Source: CAVPMN01 sp963706425
GTDB lineage: Bacteria; Actinomycetota; Acidimicrobiia; Acidimicrobiales; Acidimicrobilacustridaceae
NCBI GenBank assembly: GCA_963706425.1
Contig: CAVPMN010000020.1
Location: forward strand, 992,001-1,056,000
Direction of reading: 5' to 3'
DNA: 64,000 bases
Both the position numbers and the translations under genes were made by a program. Under the pieces are notes generated by a model. It was given only the letters and a program-made list of their open reading frames with translations, was not told the origin of the DNA and did not search any database. Numbering within the stretch: position 1 is the stretch's first letter; each line of letters begins with the position of its first letter. Shown one piece after another: positions 35,125-44,984 of this stretch.

Positions 35125-36617
35125 TCACGACGCAGGTTCACCCGGCCCGAACCACGTCGAGAGTGCGCTCGGCAGCGCGGGGTCGGTGAGGGCTCCGGTC
35201 CAGGCGACGTAGCCGTCAGGGCGGATGAGCACGGCGACGGGCGCGTCGATCTCGCCGATCACCGGGAGCTCCCACGCACCGTGGTAGGTCGCGTCGACCG
35301 ACTTCACGCGATCGGCCCACGGCCCGACGTCGAAACGGCTCGGCTCGCCGAAGTTGAGCAGCACGGCCCGTGCGTCGTGCAGCAGCTCGTACACCCGCGT
35401 GGGGCGCGTCAGCCGTGCCGAGGTCGAGATCGGGCATCCGGCGACCGAGCAGCGGGTGACCGTCGCCGAGGTCGTAGCGGACGTCGAGCCCGGTCAGCAT
35501 GGCGGCCGTGTGCCGGCGCGGCTCGTCCATGGCGAGCAATTCGGCCATCGTCGCGTGCAGGGCGGTGTGCCGGTCGTCGGGCGTCGAGAGCGCTACTTGC
35601 GCACTCGTGTTGTGCAGCACACGCGCCCCGACCGGATGGCGCTCGTGGTGGTAGGTGTCGAGCAGGCTGTCAGGCGAGGTCTCCGTTGCTCACGAGCGCG
35701 AGCTTCCAACCAAGGTTCACTGCATCCTGCACGCCGGTGTTGAGACCCTGGCCACCTTGCGGTGGGTGCACGTGCGCGGCATCGCCGGCCAGAAGGACGC
35801 GGCCGGCGCGGTAGGACGCCGCCTGTCGGGACATGTCCGTGAAGCGGGAGATGCGCGTCGGGGCGTGCGCCCCGAAGTCGGTGCCGTACGCGGCGACCAG
35901 CGCCTCGCGGAGATCATCGAGCGTCGGATCGCTCTCGTGTTCGACGTCGGGCTCCCTCAGCACGACGCTGTACGGACCGCCGCCTTCGGCCCGGTTGACG
36001 GGACCGATGCCCCCGCCCTCGCGGCGAGTGCCGATCACAGGCTCGTCGTGCATCTCGACCTCACCGATGATCCAGCTGGCCGAGGCGGCCAAGCCGGGGA
36101 ACTCGATGCCGACGGCCTTGCGCACCAGGCTGCGCCCACCATCGCACCCGACGAGGTAGGCCGCTCGGAGTGCGGTGCCGTCCGACAACTCGACGTCGAC
36201 GCCTTCGTCGTCCTGCGCCACACCGACGACCTCCCGACGGTGCAGCACGGGCACGCCGAGATCGTCGACCCACGACGCGAGGAGGCGCTCGGTGTCGCGT
36301 TGCCAGAGCGCCAGCACGTAGTTGTGGCGGGTCGGGAGGTCGCTGATGTCGAGGGGGATGTAGGCGTAGCCGACCGCGGGGTGCGGTTGACCTTCTGACA
36401 CGAACCGCTCGGCGACACCGCGCTGATCGAGCACTTCGATCGTGCGGGCGTGCAGACCACCGGCGCGCGAGCCGTCGAGATCCTGGCTGGCTCGCCGTTC
36501 GACGACGACGACGTCGGTGCCGGCCAGGCCCAGCTCCGCAGCCAGCATCAACCCGGTCGGACCGCCACCTGCGATCACCACTGCGTGCTCGCTCGAAGGA
36601 TCTGCAGCCATCCCCAT
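35125..36617 (-). CDS. FAD-dependent aromatic monooxygenase (two frameshifts)
   Basis: About 497 residues, in the PheA/TfdB-type class A flavoprotein hydroxylase family. The FAD motif is VVIAGGGPTGLMLAAELG, the DG motif is VGCDGGRSLVRKAVGI, and the GD motif is RVLLAGDAAHVHPPQGGQGL. The frame breaks near 35672 (continuing LLDTYHHERHPVGARVLHN) and near 35400 (continuing TRVYELLHDARAVLLNFGEP). The span is two bases over a multiple of three, fitting two insertions. The C-terminal thioredoxin-like domain (about 370-497) is typical of the family. It uses NAD(P)H and oxygen to hydroxylate phenol-like rings; the substrate is unknown. Confidence 0.83.
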
Positions 36618-36922
36618 CCCCCTCAGGCTCTGGCTCTGCGCGTGGGCCGCGAGGAGCGGGCGTCATTGTCGGCACGATCCGGTCGTTTGCGGCAAGACCC
36701 CCTGCCGCGGTACGTTTCTCACGGCGGGGACGTGCGGTCACGACGGCTCACCTGCGGGATGGGCTAGCGCGGCAGCGCAGGCGTCAGTCGTGGCATGACG
36801 ACCCGACACACCGCCGGTCGCGAACTGGCCGACACGGTCGAGGTCCCACGGGGTGGTCCGGTGGCTGCCCATGGCGGCCGTCGCTGAGCTGTCCGACCGC
36901 TCGTTCGCCGAGATCGGCGATC
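36618..36922. other. No convincing gene
   Basis: About 305 bases between the monooxygenase start and the membrane-protein frame. Short open stretches exist, for example one reading RWLPMAAVAELSDRSFAEIG, but none has a credible start, length or family resemblance. A divergent promoter for the monooxygenase must lie here. I see no strong repeats. Confidence 0.5.
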
Positions 36923-37420
36923 GTGCTCGACGGCCTCCGAGCAACGACGTTCGGCGCTGAGGCCCGGATCGACGGTGACTCGGGCTGGATCGCGCGCCCG
37001 AGGCGACCGGCGGACGGAGCAGCTCGACCGGCGGGGTCGCTTGCCTCGGTGGTGCTCGGTGCTGCGGTGATCTGGTTGTTCTCGCGTGACGGGGTGTTCA
37101 TCGCGAACTGGGCGTGGGAGACCTCGGTGCCTTCGTTGCCGGTGATGGCCCTCGCGGCGGCGTGGGTCGTGATCGTGGTGGGCGGCGTCGGGCCGCTGCT
37201 CTCTGTCGCCGCGGTGCGGGACCGTGCGGTCGCGACCGGCGTCATGTGCGGTTGGTGGGCGTTCCTCGCCGTGCCGTGGACCGAGGCGCTCGCGAGCAGA
37301 TCGCAGATCGGGACCATCCGCAACCCGACGCCAAGCGCCTTCTGGGTGGGCACGGCGGTCGCAGCCCTCGGGGGGCTGGCGCTGGTCGCGTGGATACGTG
37401 CACCACGCGCTGAGGCCTCC
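36923..37420 (+). CDS. Membrane protein, in-frame with the downstream isochorismatase fragment
   Basis: From GTG 36923 the frame encodes about 166 residues with three or four hydrophobic helices (SLASVVLGAAVIWLFS, PSLPVMALAAAWVVIVVGGV, ATGVMCGWWAFLAVPW, FWVGTAVAALGGLALVAW). There is no stop before the isochorismatase-type start at 37421, so as written the two are one 255-residue protein. The family of the membrane part is unknown to me. The start is weakly supported. Confidence 0.4.
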
Positions 37421-37690
37421 ATGGTGACGCCGGAGACCGCACTGCACGCCTGGCGAATCCCTGAGCGGGAGTACGAGCGGCACGAGGCGCGTCGCGGCCG
37501 TCGGTTCGCCTACGAGCGCATCGACCCTCGCCGCACAGCTCTTGTCGTCGTCGACATGGTCCGGTTCTTCGTGGACGGCCAAGGGATCATCCCGACGATC
37601 ACGCGTCGACTGAAGGTCTCCGGTCAGCCGACGGAACCGTCGCCTGGTCGTTCCGAAGCACGCACGCCCTGGGGTCTCGCAGACACCTGA
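37421..37690 (+). pseudogene. Truncated isochorismatase-family hydrolase
   Basis: ATG 37421 begins VTPETALHAWRIPEREYERH, then YERIDPRRTALVVVDMVRFF, the N-terminal signature of isochorismatase-fold cysteine hydrolases with the catalytic Asp in VVVDM. Homology stops about 60-65 residues in, after GIIPTITRRL. The remaining 25 residues look unrelated and the frame ends at 37690, whereas intact members have about 180-220 residues and a Lys and Cys that are missing here. A deletion or rearrangement with a breakpoint near 37610 is the simplest explanation. Confidence 0.6.
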
Positions 37691-37746
37691 CCCCTCCTCC
37701 GAGACCTCACCAGCTGACCTCGGTGGCTCCCCGCTTCCAGGTTCGG

Positions 37747-37767
37747 CGACAGGGAGCGTTCCTGTCG
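37747..37767. terminator. Hairpin downstream of the alpha/beta hydrolase gene
   Basis: CGACAGG (37747-37753) and CCTGTCG (37761-37767) are perfectly complementary around a seven-base loop that can pair further. It lies about 100 bases past the stop of the minus-strand hydrolase and 57 bases past the truncated isochorismatase, so it may end transcription from either side. Confidence 0.4.
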
Positions 37768-37868
37768 ACGGATCCGGGACGTGGGGCCCCCGAGTACGCG
37801 ACAGGTTCGGCGGCGACGGGGTGCCCTCAATGTGCCGGCCGGGGACACCCTCACCCGCCGAGGCTGGA

Positions 37869-39128
37869 TCAGCTCACCCGTTCGACGGCATCGGGCTCGT
37901 CGACGTTGACGGCCTCGGTGTCGAGCACCTCGGCCGGCACCTCGGCGGTGGGGCGACCGGCCAGGTAGTTGTGGTGGGTGGCGACGAGGAAGCGATGCAC
38001 CGCTCGCACGACTCGGCGCGAGCGCATCGACGAGAACACGTCGAAGGCGTGCTGGGCACCCTTCAGCTCGAGGTAGTAGACGGGCTGGTGCGACACGTCG
38101 CCGAGCATCGTCACGAACTCGCGGGCGTCCTCGACGGGTGCAAGCGTGTCGTTGTCACCGTGGATCACGAAGAACGGTGGCGCGCCGGGGTGGATCTGGT
38201 CGAGCGGTGAGGCTTTGGCGAACTCGTCGGGCTCGTCGTCGATGAAGCGCTTCATGATGAGCGGTTCGAGGAACATGCGCACGAACTCGGGCGGCATGGT
38301 CTCGTTGCGGTTGGTGAAGTCGTAGACGCCGTAGAACGGCACCGCCGCCTGGAACGAGGTGTCGGCGTCCTCGATGCCGGCCTGATACTCAGGCTGGTTC
38401 GCGGTGAGCGCCATCATGGTGGTGAGGTGTCCGCCGGCCGATCCGCCGGTGACCGCGATGAAGTCGGGGTCGACGCCATAGTCGGCTGCGTGCTCACGGA
38501 TGAAGGCCACCGCATGCTTGAGGTCGACGAGATGGTCTGGCCAGGTGGCGCCGGGGCTCAGCCGGTAGTTGGCGTTGAAACACACCCACCCACGCGCCGC
38601 GAGGTACTTCATCAGTGGGATGCCCTGTTCGCGCTTGTCGCCGATGATCCAGGCGCCGCCGTGGATCTGTAGCAGCGCAGGACGGAGTGCGCCGTCGGCG
38701 GGCGGCAATGACGGCTCGAACACGTCGAGGCGGATATTTCGCCCGGCCACCCGCCGGTAGGTGAGGTTGCGGGTGCGCTTGACCTTGCCGGTATCGACCG
38801 CGACCGAGTCGGCCACGCCGTTCAGCGCCGCGTCGGCCGCGCCGCTCGCCGCACGGCTGCGCACGACGACGACGAGCAGCAGCACCCAGTTGGCCGCCGC
38901 AATGGCGAGCGCCACCCAGCCGGGCCACGCATCGAGCGCGCCGAACCGGATGAAGATGGCGGTGGCGATGACCTCCCACACGATGTGGAACAGCGCCAGC
39001 TCGATGGTGATCCACGACGCGAAGAAGCTGAACAGGAAGAGGGCCCGGTTGCGCCGCACCGGGAAGAACGCGTTGTAGGTGAAGGCGGCACCCACGAGGG
39101 CGGCTGCGAGGAAGAGCCACGACACCAT
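37869..39128 (-). CDS. Membrane-anchored alpha/beta hydrolase (esterase, HSL-like)
   Basis: A 419-residue protein. The first 90 residues carry three hydrophobic helices (MVSWLFLAAALVGAAF, FLFSFFASWITIELALF, WVALAIAAANWVLLLVVV), so it is membrane bound. The catalytic domain (about 125-395) has the oxyanion motif HGGAW at 156-160, the nucleophile elbow GGSAGG with Ser230, an Asp in HGDNDTLAPV and a His in GAQHAFD. This is the hormone-sensitive-lipase-type esterase layout. It probably hydrolyses short or lipid esters at the membrane, in keeping with the wax-ester synthase gene divergent from it. Confidence 0.88.
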   Translation of the reverse strand: MVSWLFLAAALVGAAFTYNAFFPVRRNRALFLFSFFASWITIELALFHIVWEVIATAIFIRFGALDAWPGWVALAIAAANWVLLLVVVVRSRAASGAADAALNGVADSVAVDTGKVKRTRNLTYRRVAGRNIRLDVFEPSLPPADGALRPALLQIHGGAWIIGDKREQGIPLMKYLAARGWVCFNANYRLSPGATWPDHLVDLKHAVAFIREHAADYGVDPDFIAVTGGSAGGHLTTMMALTANQPEYQAGIEDADTSFQAAVPFYGVYDFTNRNETMPPEFVRMFLEPLIMKRFIDDEPDEFAKASPLDQIHPGAPPFFVIHGDNDTLAPVEDAREFVTMLGDVSHQPVYYLELKGAQHAFDVFSSMRSRRVVRAVHRFLVATHHNYLAGRPTAEVPAEVLDTEAVNVDEPDAVERVS

Positions 39129-39235
39129 GCCTCAAGTGTGCCCTGTCGCCCCCCGAACCGGCGAAATTCGGCCGCCCGCCGGGTAGCGTCCGGGAGGCGA
39201 CGGGTGCAGACTCGTTTCATGGAGCGAACGGGCTG

Positions 39236-40718
39236 ATGCAGCAGTTGTCGGGCCTCGATGCCTTCTTCCTCTACATCGAGACGCCGTCGATGCACACCCA
39301 CGTGGCTCTCACGGCGGTGCTCGACCCGTCGACCATGCCCGGCGGGTTCTCGTTCGAGCGCATCCGCGACCACATCGCCGCCCGCCTGCACCTGGTGCCG
39401 CCGTTCCGGCGCAAGGTGGTCGAGGTCCCCCTGCGCCTGCACCATCCCGTGTGGGTCGACGATCCCGACTTCGACATCGACCACCACGTCAAGCGGGCCG
39501 CCCTGCCCGCACCCGGCGATCTCCGGGAACTGGCCCGATTCACGGGCTTCCTGGCCTCGCTGCCGCTCGACCGCAGCCGCCCGCTGTGGGAGATGTGGAT
39601 CATCGAAGGCCTCGAGGGCGGCCGCATCTCGCTCGTGGCCAAGGTGCACCACTCGGCCATGGACGGTGCCGGTGGCGCCGACCTGATGCCGATCTTCTTC
39701 GACCTCGAGGCCGATCCCGCCCCGACGGACCCGCCGCCGGCCTTCGAGCCCGAGACCGCTCCCGACCAGTGGGAGCTGCTGGGCATGGCCGGCGCCGAGC
39801 GATTGAAGGGCCTCGCCCACCTGCCCACCCTGGCCCGCCGCACCGGCGAGGCCATCACCAACATCCGGCGCCGCCGCCAGGCCACCCCGGGGGTGGCGGG
39901 AGGCACGCCGCTCACCGCGCCCCGCAGCCCCTTCAACGGCCCGATCACCGCCGATCGCAGCGTGGCCTTCGCCCGTCTGCCCCTGGCCGACGTCAAGCGG
40001 GTGAAGGAGCGGCTGGGCGGCACGGTCAACGACGTGCTGCTCGCCACCTGCTCGTCTGGCGGTGCGCCGCTACCTCCGCGAGCGGGGCGCCCTGCCCGAG
40101 CAGCCGATGGTGGCCGCCTGCCCGGTGTCGGTGCGCACCGAGGACGAGCGGGGCCAGGCCAACAACCGCCTGTCGGTGATGTTCACTCCGCTGCACACCG
40201 AGATCGACGACCCCGTCGAGTGCCTGCGCACCACCCGCACCACCGCCGGTGCCGCCAAGTCCGAGCACGAGACCATCGGCACCAGCACGCTGTCGGCCTG
40301 GGCCGAGATCGCCGACCCGTCCGCGGCCAGCATGGCGAGCAGCGTCTACAGCGCCACCAACCTGGCCGCCCGCCATCGCCCGGCGCTCAGCTTCATCCTG
40401 TCGAACATCCCCGGCCCGGCCTTCCCCGTCTACCTCGCGGGCGCCGAGATGGAACGCGCCTACCCGATGGGCCCGGTGCTCGAAGGCGCCGGGCTCAACG
40501 TCACGGTGCTCAGCTACCGAGACTCGGTCGACTTCGGCTTCCTGGCCGCCTCGGCGCTGATCCCCGACGTGTGGGACCTGGCCGGCGCGGTGCCGCCGGC
40601 CTTCGCCGCCCTCCTCGAGGCCGCCGAGCGCGAGCCGGCAGGCGACGAGGGCGAGGCGGGCGACCCGGCCGACGAGCGACCGCGATCCGGCCTGTCGGGT
40701 GTCGGCGAACCCGTTTGA
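39236..40718 (+). CDS. WS/DGAT family acyltransferase (one frameshift)
   Basis: About 493 residues. The wax ester synthase/diacylglycerol acyltransferase active-site motif HHxxxDG is H138-H139-S-A-M-D143-G. Other family blocks are PLDRSRPLWEMWIIEGLEGG and, after a frame change near 40052-40060, RRYLRERGALPEQP, ILSNIPGPAFPVYLAGAEM and GLNVTVLSYRDSVDFGF. Removing one base joins the frames, and the span is one base over a multiple of three. It transfers fatty acyl groups from acyl-CoA to alcohols or diacylglycerol, making storage lipid. The acyl-CoA synthetase gene follows 54 bases downstream. Confidence 0.88.
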
Positions 40719-40748
40719 ACCCCGGCTCGGCCTGTTTGAAGCCGCGAT

Positions 40749-40762
40749 TGGAACGTGTTCTA
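40749..40762 (+). promoter_or_regulatory. KstR-like operator, upstream of acyl-CoA synthetase
   Basis: TGGAACGTGTTCTA fits the KstR consensus TNNAACNNGTTNNA at every fixed position. A -10-like TACTAA starts at 40761, overlapping its last bases, and lies six bases before ATG 40773. A repressor here would block RNA polymerase directly. Confidence 0.65.
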
Positions 40763-40772
40763 CTAACACGCC

Positions 40773-42407
40773 ATGGCCTACAACCTCGCCGACATGTTCG
40801 AGCACGCCGTCGACGTCGTCCCCGACCGGGTGGGCCTGGTCTGCGGTGACGACCAGCGCACCTATGCCGGACTCGAGGAGCGGGCCAACCGCCTCGCCCA
40901 CCATCTCCAGAAGGGCGGCATCGAGCCGGGCGACCACGTGGGCATCTACGGCCTCAACAGCATCGAGTGGATCGAGGGCCTGCTCGCGGTCTTGAAGGTG
41001 CGGGCCGTGCCCGTCAACATCAACTTCCGCTATGTCGAAGAGGAGCTGCGCTACCTCTTCGACAACGCCGATCTCAAGGGGCTCATCTACAGCGAGGAGT
41101 TCGGCCCGCGGGTCGCAGCCGTCAAGGACCAGCTGCCGCTGCTGAAGACGCTCGTGATGATCGAAGACGGCAGCGGCGCCGACCAGTCCGGCCTCGATGC
41201 CACGCCGTTCCTCACCGCGTTGGCCGACAACTCGCCCGAACGCGACTTCGGCGAGCGGTCCGGCGACGACCAGGTCATCATCTACACCGGCGGCACCACC
41301 GGCATGCCCAAGGGTGTCATGTGGCGCAGCGAGGACATCTTCTTCGCCCTCGCCGGCGGCACCGACCCCTTCACCAAGGAGAAGGTGCCCAACGAGTGGC
41401 ACCACGCCGAGAACGCCAAGAACAGCGGCGGGCAGCTGGTGATGATGAACACACCGCCGCTCATGCACGGGGCCGCGTTCGTGGGCACGCTCATGCAGTT
41501 CTTCCAGGGCAACCGCAACGTGCTGGTGCCGAAGTTCGCCGGTGACGAGGTGTGGCGCATCGTCGCCAAAGAGGGCGTCAACTCGGTGCTCATCGTGGGC
41601 GACGCCATGGGTCGCCCGATGATCGAGGCGCTCGAGCAGATGGAAGCCGACGGTGAGGAGGTCGACCTCTCGTCGTTCATCGCGCTCAGCTCCACCGCGG
41701 CGGTGTTCTCCCCGGCCGTGAAGGAGCGCTTCTTCGCCCGCTTCCCCAACCTGGTGATGACCGACAGCATCGGGGCCACCGAGTCGGGGTTCAACGGCAT
41801 CCTGGCCGTCGGCAAGGACAACACCGCCATGAAGGCCGGCGGGCCCACCGTCACCCCCGGGCGCGACACCGTCGTGCTCGACGACGACCTCCAGCTCGTC
41901 GAGCCGGGGTCCGGCGTGGTCGGCAAGGTCGCCCGGGGCGGCAACATCCCGCTCGGCTACTACAAGGACGAAGAGAAGACGAAGGCCACCTTCGTCATCG
42001 CCGCCGACGGCAAGCGCTACGCGGTGCCCGGCGACTTCGCCACCCTCGAGGCCGACGGCACGATCACGCTGCTCGGCCGCGGCTCGGTGTGCATCAACAC
42101 CGGCGGCGAGAAGGTCTACCCCGAAGAGGTCGAGCACGCGCTCAAGGCGCACGCCGATGTGTTCGATGCCGTCGTCGTGGGTGTCGCCGACGAGCGTTGG
42201 GGCCAGCGGGTGGCCGCGGTCGTGCAGCCCCGCGACGGCCACCAGCCCACCCTCGAAGATCTCGACCAGCACTGCCGCACCCACGTGGCCGGCTACAAGG
42301 TGCCGCGCGAGCTGCACCTGGTCGACGAGATCGTCCGATCACCCAGCGGGAAGCCCGACTACCCGTGGGCGAAGCGCGTGGCCGAGTCGGGCGCCAACCG
42401 CACATGA
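40773..42407 (+). CDS. Acyl-CoA synthetase (AMP-forming)
   Basis: A 544-residue ANL-superfamily ligase. The AMP-binding P-loop is IIYTGGTTGMPKGVMW, followed by the GATESG segment (A5 region), the GDFATLEADGTITLLGRG hinge and the C-terminal domain with the catalytic Lys near PSGKPDYPWAK. It activates a fatty or related acid to acyl-AMP and then acyl-CoA. The subgroup matches FadD17/FadD19-like proteins in general shape (inference), some of which act in sterol side-chain breakdown. A KstR-like site precedes it. The aldehyde dehydrogenase gene follows after 28 bases, supporting an aldehyde to acid to acyl-CoA sequence. Confidence 0.9.
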   Translation: MAYNLADMFEHAVDVVPDRVGLVCGDDQRTYAGLEERANRLAHHLQKGGIEPGDHVGIYGLNSIEWIEGLLAVLKVRAVPVNINFRYVEEELRYLFDNADLKGLIYSEEFGPRVAAVKDQLPLLKTLVMIEDGSGADQSGLDATPFLTALADNSPERDFGERSGDDQVIIYTGGTTGMPKGVMWRSEDIFFALAGGTDPFTKEKVPNEWHHAENAKNSGGQLVMMNTPPLMHGAAFVGTLMQFFQGNRNVLVPKFAGDEVWRIVAKEGVNSVLIVGDAMGRPMIEALEQMEADGEEVDLSSFIALSSTAAVFSPAVKERFFARFPNLVMTDSIGATESGFNGILAVGKDNTAMKAGGPTVTPGRDTVVLDDDLQLVEPGSGVVGKVARGGNIPLGYYKDEEKTKATFVIAADGKRYAVPGDFATLEADGTITLLGRGSVCINTGGEKVYPEEVEHALKAHADVFDAVVVGVADERWGQRVAAVVQPRDGHQPTLEDLDQHCRTHVAGYKVPRELHLVDEIVRSPSGKPDYPWAKRVAESGANRT

Positions 42408-42435
42408 TCCGTCCCATCACCAGGGGGTAACCGAG

Positions 42436-43884
42436 TTGCAGGTCTACGACAAGTTCTTCATCGGGGGGAAGTGGATCGAGCCCGCGGGCAGCGACACCAT
42501 CGACGTGGTCTCCCCCGCCACGCTCGAGGTCGTCGGGCGGGTGCCCGACGCCACCGAAGCCGACATGGACCGCGCCGTCGCCGCGGCCCGCGAGGCGTTC
42601 GACCTCGGCCCCTGGCCGCGGATGACGCCCGACGAGCGGGCCGACATCATGGCCACCATCTCGGCCTCGATCATGGGCCAGATGGACGAGTTCGCCACGC
42701 TCATCACCAACGAGAACGGCTGCCCGTTCTCGTTCAGTCAGATGGGGCAGGTGTTCGCCGCTACCGCGGTGCTCGACACCTACGTGGGCATCGCCCGCAG
42801 CTACCAGTTCGAGCACACCCGCCCGGGCATGATGGGCCAGGTCATCGTGCGCCGCGAGCCGGTGGGTGTGGCCGCCGGCATCATCCCGTGGAACGTGCCG
42901 CTGTTCATCACCATGCTGAAGATGGGCCCGGCCCTCGCCGCCGGCGCCACCATGGTGATCAAGCCGGCACCCGAGACGCCGCTCGACGCCTTCGCCATGG
43001 CCGAGGTGCTCGAGCAGTCGGGCCTGCCTGCGGGCGTGGTCAACATCGTGCCCGCCGGGCGCGAGGTCGGCGAGCACCTGGTGCGCCATCCCGACGTCGA
43101 CAAGGTGGCCTTCACCGGCAGCACCGCTGCCGGCCGCAAGATCGGTGCGATCTGCGGCGAGCAACTCAAGCGGGCCACGCTCGAGTTGGGTGGCAAGTCG
43201 GCCGCCATCATCTGTGACGATGCCGACCTCGAGGCCACCCTGCCCACGCTCATGCCGTTCGCGCTCATGAACAACGGCCAGGCCTGCGTCGCCCAGACCC
43301 GCATCCTCGCTCCCCGCTCGCGCTACGACGAGGTGAAGGACGCGCTGGCCGAGGTGGTCGGCAACTTCAAGGTGGGCGATCCGCTCGATCCCGCCACCGA
43401 GTGCGGCCCGCTCGTCGCCGAGCGCCAGCGTGATCGGGTCGAGGGCTACATCGCCAAGGGCCGCGAGGAAGGGGCCACGGTCGTGGTCGGCGGTGGCCGC
43501 CCGAGCGGCTTCGACAAGGGCTGGTACGTCGAGCCCACCCTGTTCGCCGACGTCGACAACTCGATGACCATCGCCCAGGAGGAGATCTTCGGGCCGGTGC
43601 TGTCGCTCATCCCCTACGACAGCGACGACGACGCCGTGGCCATCGCCAACGACAGTGACTACGGGCTGTCCGGATCCGTCTACACCGCCGATGTGCCCCG
43701 AGGCATCGACATCGCCCGTCGGGTCCGCACCGGCACCTACGCCGTCAACAACATCGGCATGGACTTCGGGGCGCCGTTCGGCGGATTCAAGGCATCGGGC
43801 GTGGGCCGCGAGCTCGGGCCCGAGGGTCTCGAGGCCTACCTCGAGGACAAGTCGATCCTGTTGCCGGGCGGCTACGAGCTCTGA
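42436..43884 (+). CDS. Aldehyde dehydrogenase
   Basis: A 482-residue NAD(P)-dependent aldehyde dehydrogenase, the usual length. The catalytic Cys284 is in NNGQACVAQTRI and the general base Glu250 in ATLELGGKSA; PWNVPLF and VAFTGSTAAGRKIG mark the cofactor site. I chose TTG 42436, which follows an AGGGGG ribosome-binding site by nine bases and begins at the conserved MQVYDKFFIGGKW. No ATG or GTG fits. The product acid could feed the acyl-CoA synthetase encoded just upstream. Confidence 0.9.
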   Translation: MQVYDKFFIGGKWIEPAGSDTIDVVSPATLEVVGRVPDATEADMDRAVAAAREAFDLGPWPRMTPDERADIMATISASIMGQMDEFATLITNENGCPFSFSQMGQVFAATAVLDTYVGIARSYQFEHTRPGMMGQVIVRREPVGVAAGIIPWNVPLFITMLKMGPALAAGATMVIKPAPETPLDAFAMAEVLEQSGLPAGVVNIVPAGREVGEHLVRHPDVDKVAFTGSTAAGRKIGAICGEQLKRATLELGGKSAAIICDDADLEATLPTLMPFALMNNGQACVAQTRILAPRSRYDEVKDALAEVVGNFKVGDPLDPATECGPLVAERQRDRVEGYIAKGREEGATVVVGGGRPSGFDKGWYVEPTLFADVDNSMTIAQEEIFGPVLSLIPYDSDDDAVAIANDSDYGLSGSVYTADVPRGIDIARRVRTGTYAVNNIGMDFGAPFGGFKASGVGRELGPEGLEAYLEDKSILLPGGYEL

Positions 43885-44063
43885 GGCTTCCAGGTGGGGC
43901 GCGCCGCCCCGAGGGGGTGGGTGGCGCGCAACACCGCAACGGTAGCGACCACACCGGCGATGAGCACGACCAGCGCGCCCACCACCGACCAGGCGACGAA
44001 CAGGAACAGGCTCACCGCGATGGTCGAGCCGAAGGCAGCAGCCGCCTTCTCCTGGCGGGTCAT
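43872..44063 (-). CDS. Small membrane protein
   Basis: A 63-residue protein, mostly one long hydrophobic region (STIAVSLFLFVAWSVVGALV followed by VLIAGVVATVAVL), probably two short helices, with a basic N-terminus and a polar tail. It lies 67 bases downstream of the crotonase gene on the same strand and overlaps the aldehyde dehydrogenase 3' end by 13 bases. Function unknown. Confidence 0.5.
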   Translation of the reverse strand: MTRQEKAAAAFGSTIAVSLFLFVAWSVVGALVVLIAGVVATVAVLRATHPLGAARPTWKPQSS

Positions 44064-44130
44064 CGGTCGCGTCCGCGATCGCGCATGAGCGTCACCCTAG
44101 GGGGTCGACGGTCGTCGAGCCGAGGCCGGA

Positions 44131-44928
44131 TCAGCGACCCTTGAACTCGGGCTTGCGCTTCTCGGCGAACGCGGTGGGACCCTCCATGGCGTCCTCGGTG
44201 GCGAACACCGGCTGACCGATCTCGAGCTCGTAGGCGAGGCCCACCTTCTCGGGCATCTCGCGGGTGGCCCGCATCGACTTGAGCACCGCCTGCACGGCCA
44301 GCGGGCCATTCTCTGAGATCTGCTCGGCGATCTCTCGAGCCTTGTCGAGCGCCTGACCATCGGGCACGACATGACCGATCAGCCCCACCGCCTTGGCCTC
44401 GGGCGCGGGCATGAAGCGACCGGTGAGCAGCAACTCGGCGGCGACCGTGTAAGGGATCTGCCGCGAGAGCCGCACCGTCGAGCCGCCGAGCGGGAACAGG
44501 CCCCGGCGCACCTCGGCCACACCGAACTGAGCGCCCTCGCCCGCCACCCGGATGTCGAACGCCTGCAGGATCTCGGTGCCGCCGGCCACCGCGTAGCCCT
44601 CGACGGCTGCGATCATCGGCTTGGCCGGCACGAAGTGACGCAGCAGCGCCTTCCAGTGGAGATCGCCGTCGGTCTGGAACCGCTTGCTGTACTCGTCGTC
44701 GGGGTGACCGGCCGCCATGGCCTTGAGATCGGCACCCGAGCAGAAGTTGCCGCCTGCGCCCGTGACGATGGCCACCCGGATGTCGGGGTTGCGATCGATC
44801 TCGACCCAGGCGTCGTACATGCGCACGAGCATCTCGCCCGACAGCGCGTTCTTCTTCTGCGGGCGGTTGAGGGTGACGAGCGCAGTGTGTCCCTCGCGCT
44901 CGAAGAGGAGATGGGGCTCGTCGGTCAT
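44131..44928 (-). CDS. Enoyl-CoA hydratase/isomerase (crotonase family)
   Basis: A 265-residue crotonase-fold enzyme. The oxyanion-hole segments are NFCSGADLKAM and EGYAVAGGTEILQAFDIRVA. The catalytic acidic region reads FGVAEVRRGLFPLGGS, which retains one Glu of the usual pair. It hydrates or isomerises enoyl-CoA in beta-oxidation. A perfect KstR-like palindrome lies ten bases upstream of the ATG, so it probably belongs to the same regulon as the acyl-CoA synthetase at 40773. Confidence 0.9.
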   Translation of the reverse strand: MTDEPHLLFEREGHTALVTLNRPQKKNALSGEMLVRMYDAWVEIDRNPDIRVAIVTGAGGNFCSGADLKAMAAGHPDDEYSKRFQTDGDLHWKALLRHFVPAKPMIAAVEGYAVAGGTEILQAFDIRVAGEGAQFGVAEVRRGLFPLGGSTVRLSRQIPYTVAAELLLTGRFMPAPEAKAVGLIGHVVPDGQALDKAREIAEQISENGPLAVQAVLKSMRATREMPEKVGLAYELEIGQPVFATEDAMEGPTAFAEKRKPEFKGR

Positions 44929-44938
44929 CGCCGGATAC

Positions 44939-44952
44939 TAGAACGCGTTCTA
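44939..44952 (-). promoter_or_regulatory. KstR-like operator, upstream of crotonase gene
   Basis: TAGAACGCGTTCTA fits TNNAACNNGTTNNA and is a perfect palindrome, extended to 16 bases by flanking C and G (44938-44953). Read on the minus strand it runs into a -10-like TAGTAT, which ends six bases before the crotonase ATG. The geometry matches the site at 40749. Confidence 0.7.
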
Positions 44953-44984
44953 GTTCGGCGCACGTGCCCCAGGAGCGCGCCGGG

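Noticed and set aside
40026..42317. Very long open frame (about 760 codons) antisense to the WS/DGAT and acyl-CoA synthetase genes
   Set aside because: High-GC coding DNA gives long antisense frames. The translation is rich in His, Arg, Val and Gly with no family pattern, while the plus strand carries clear enzymes.
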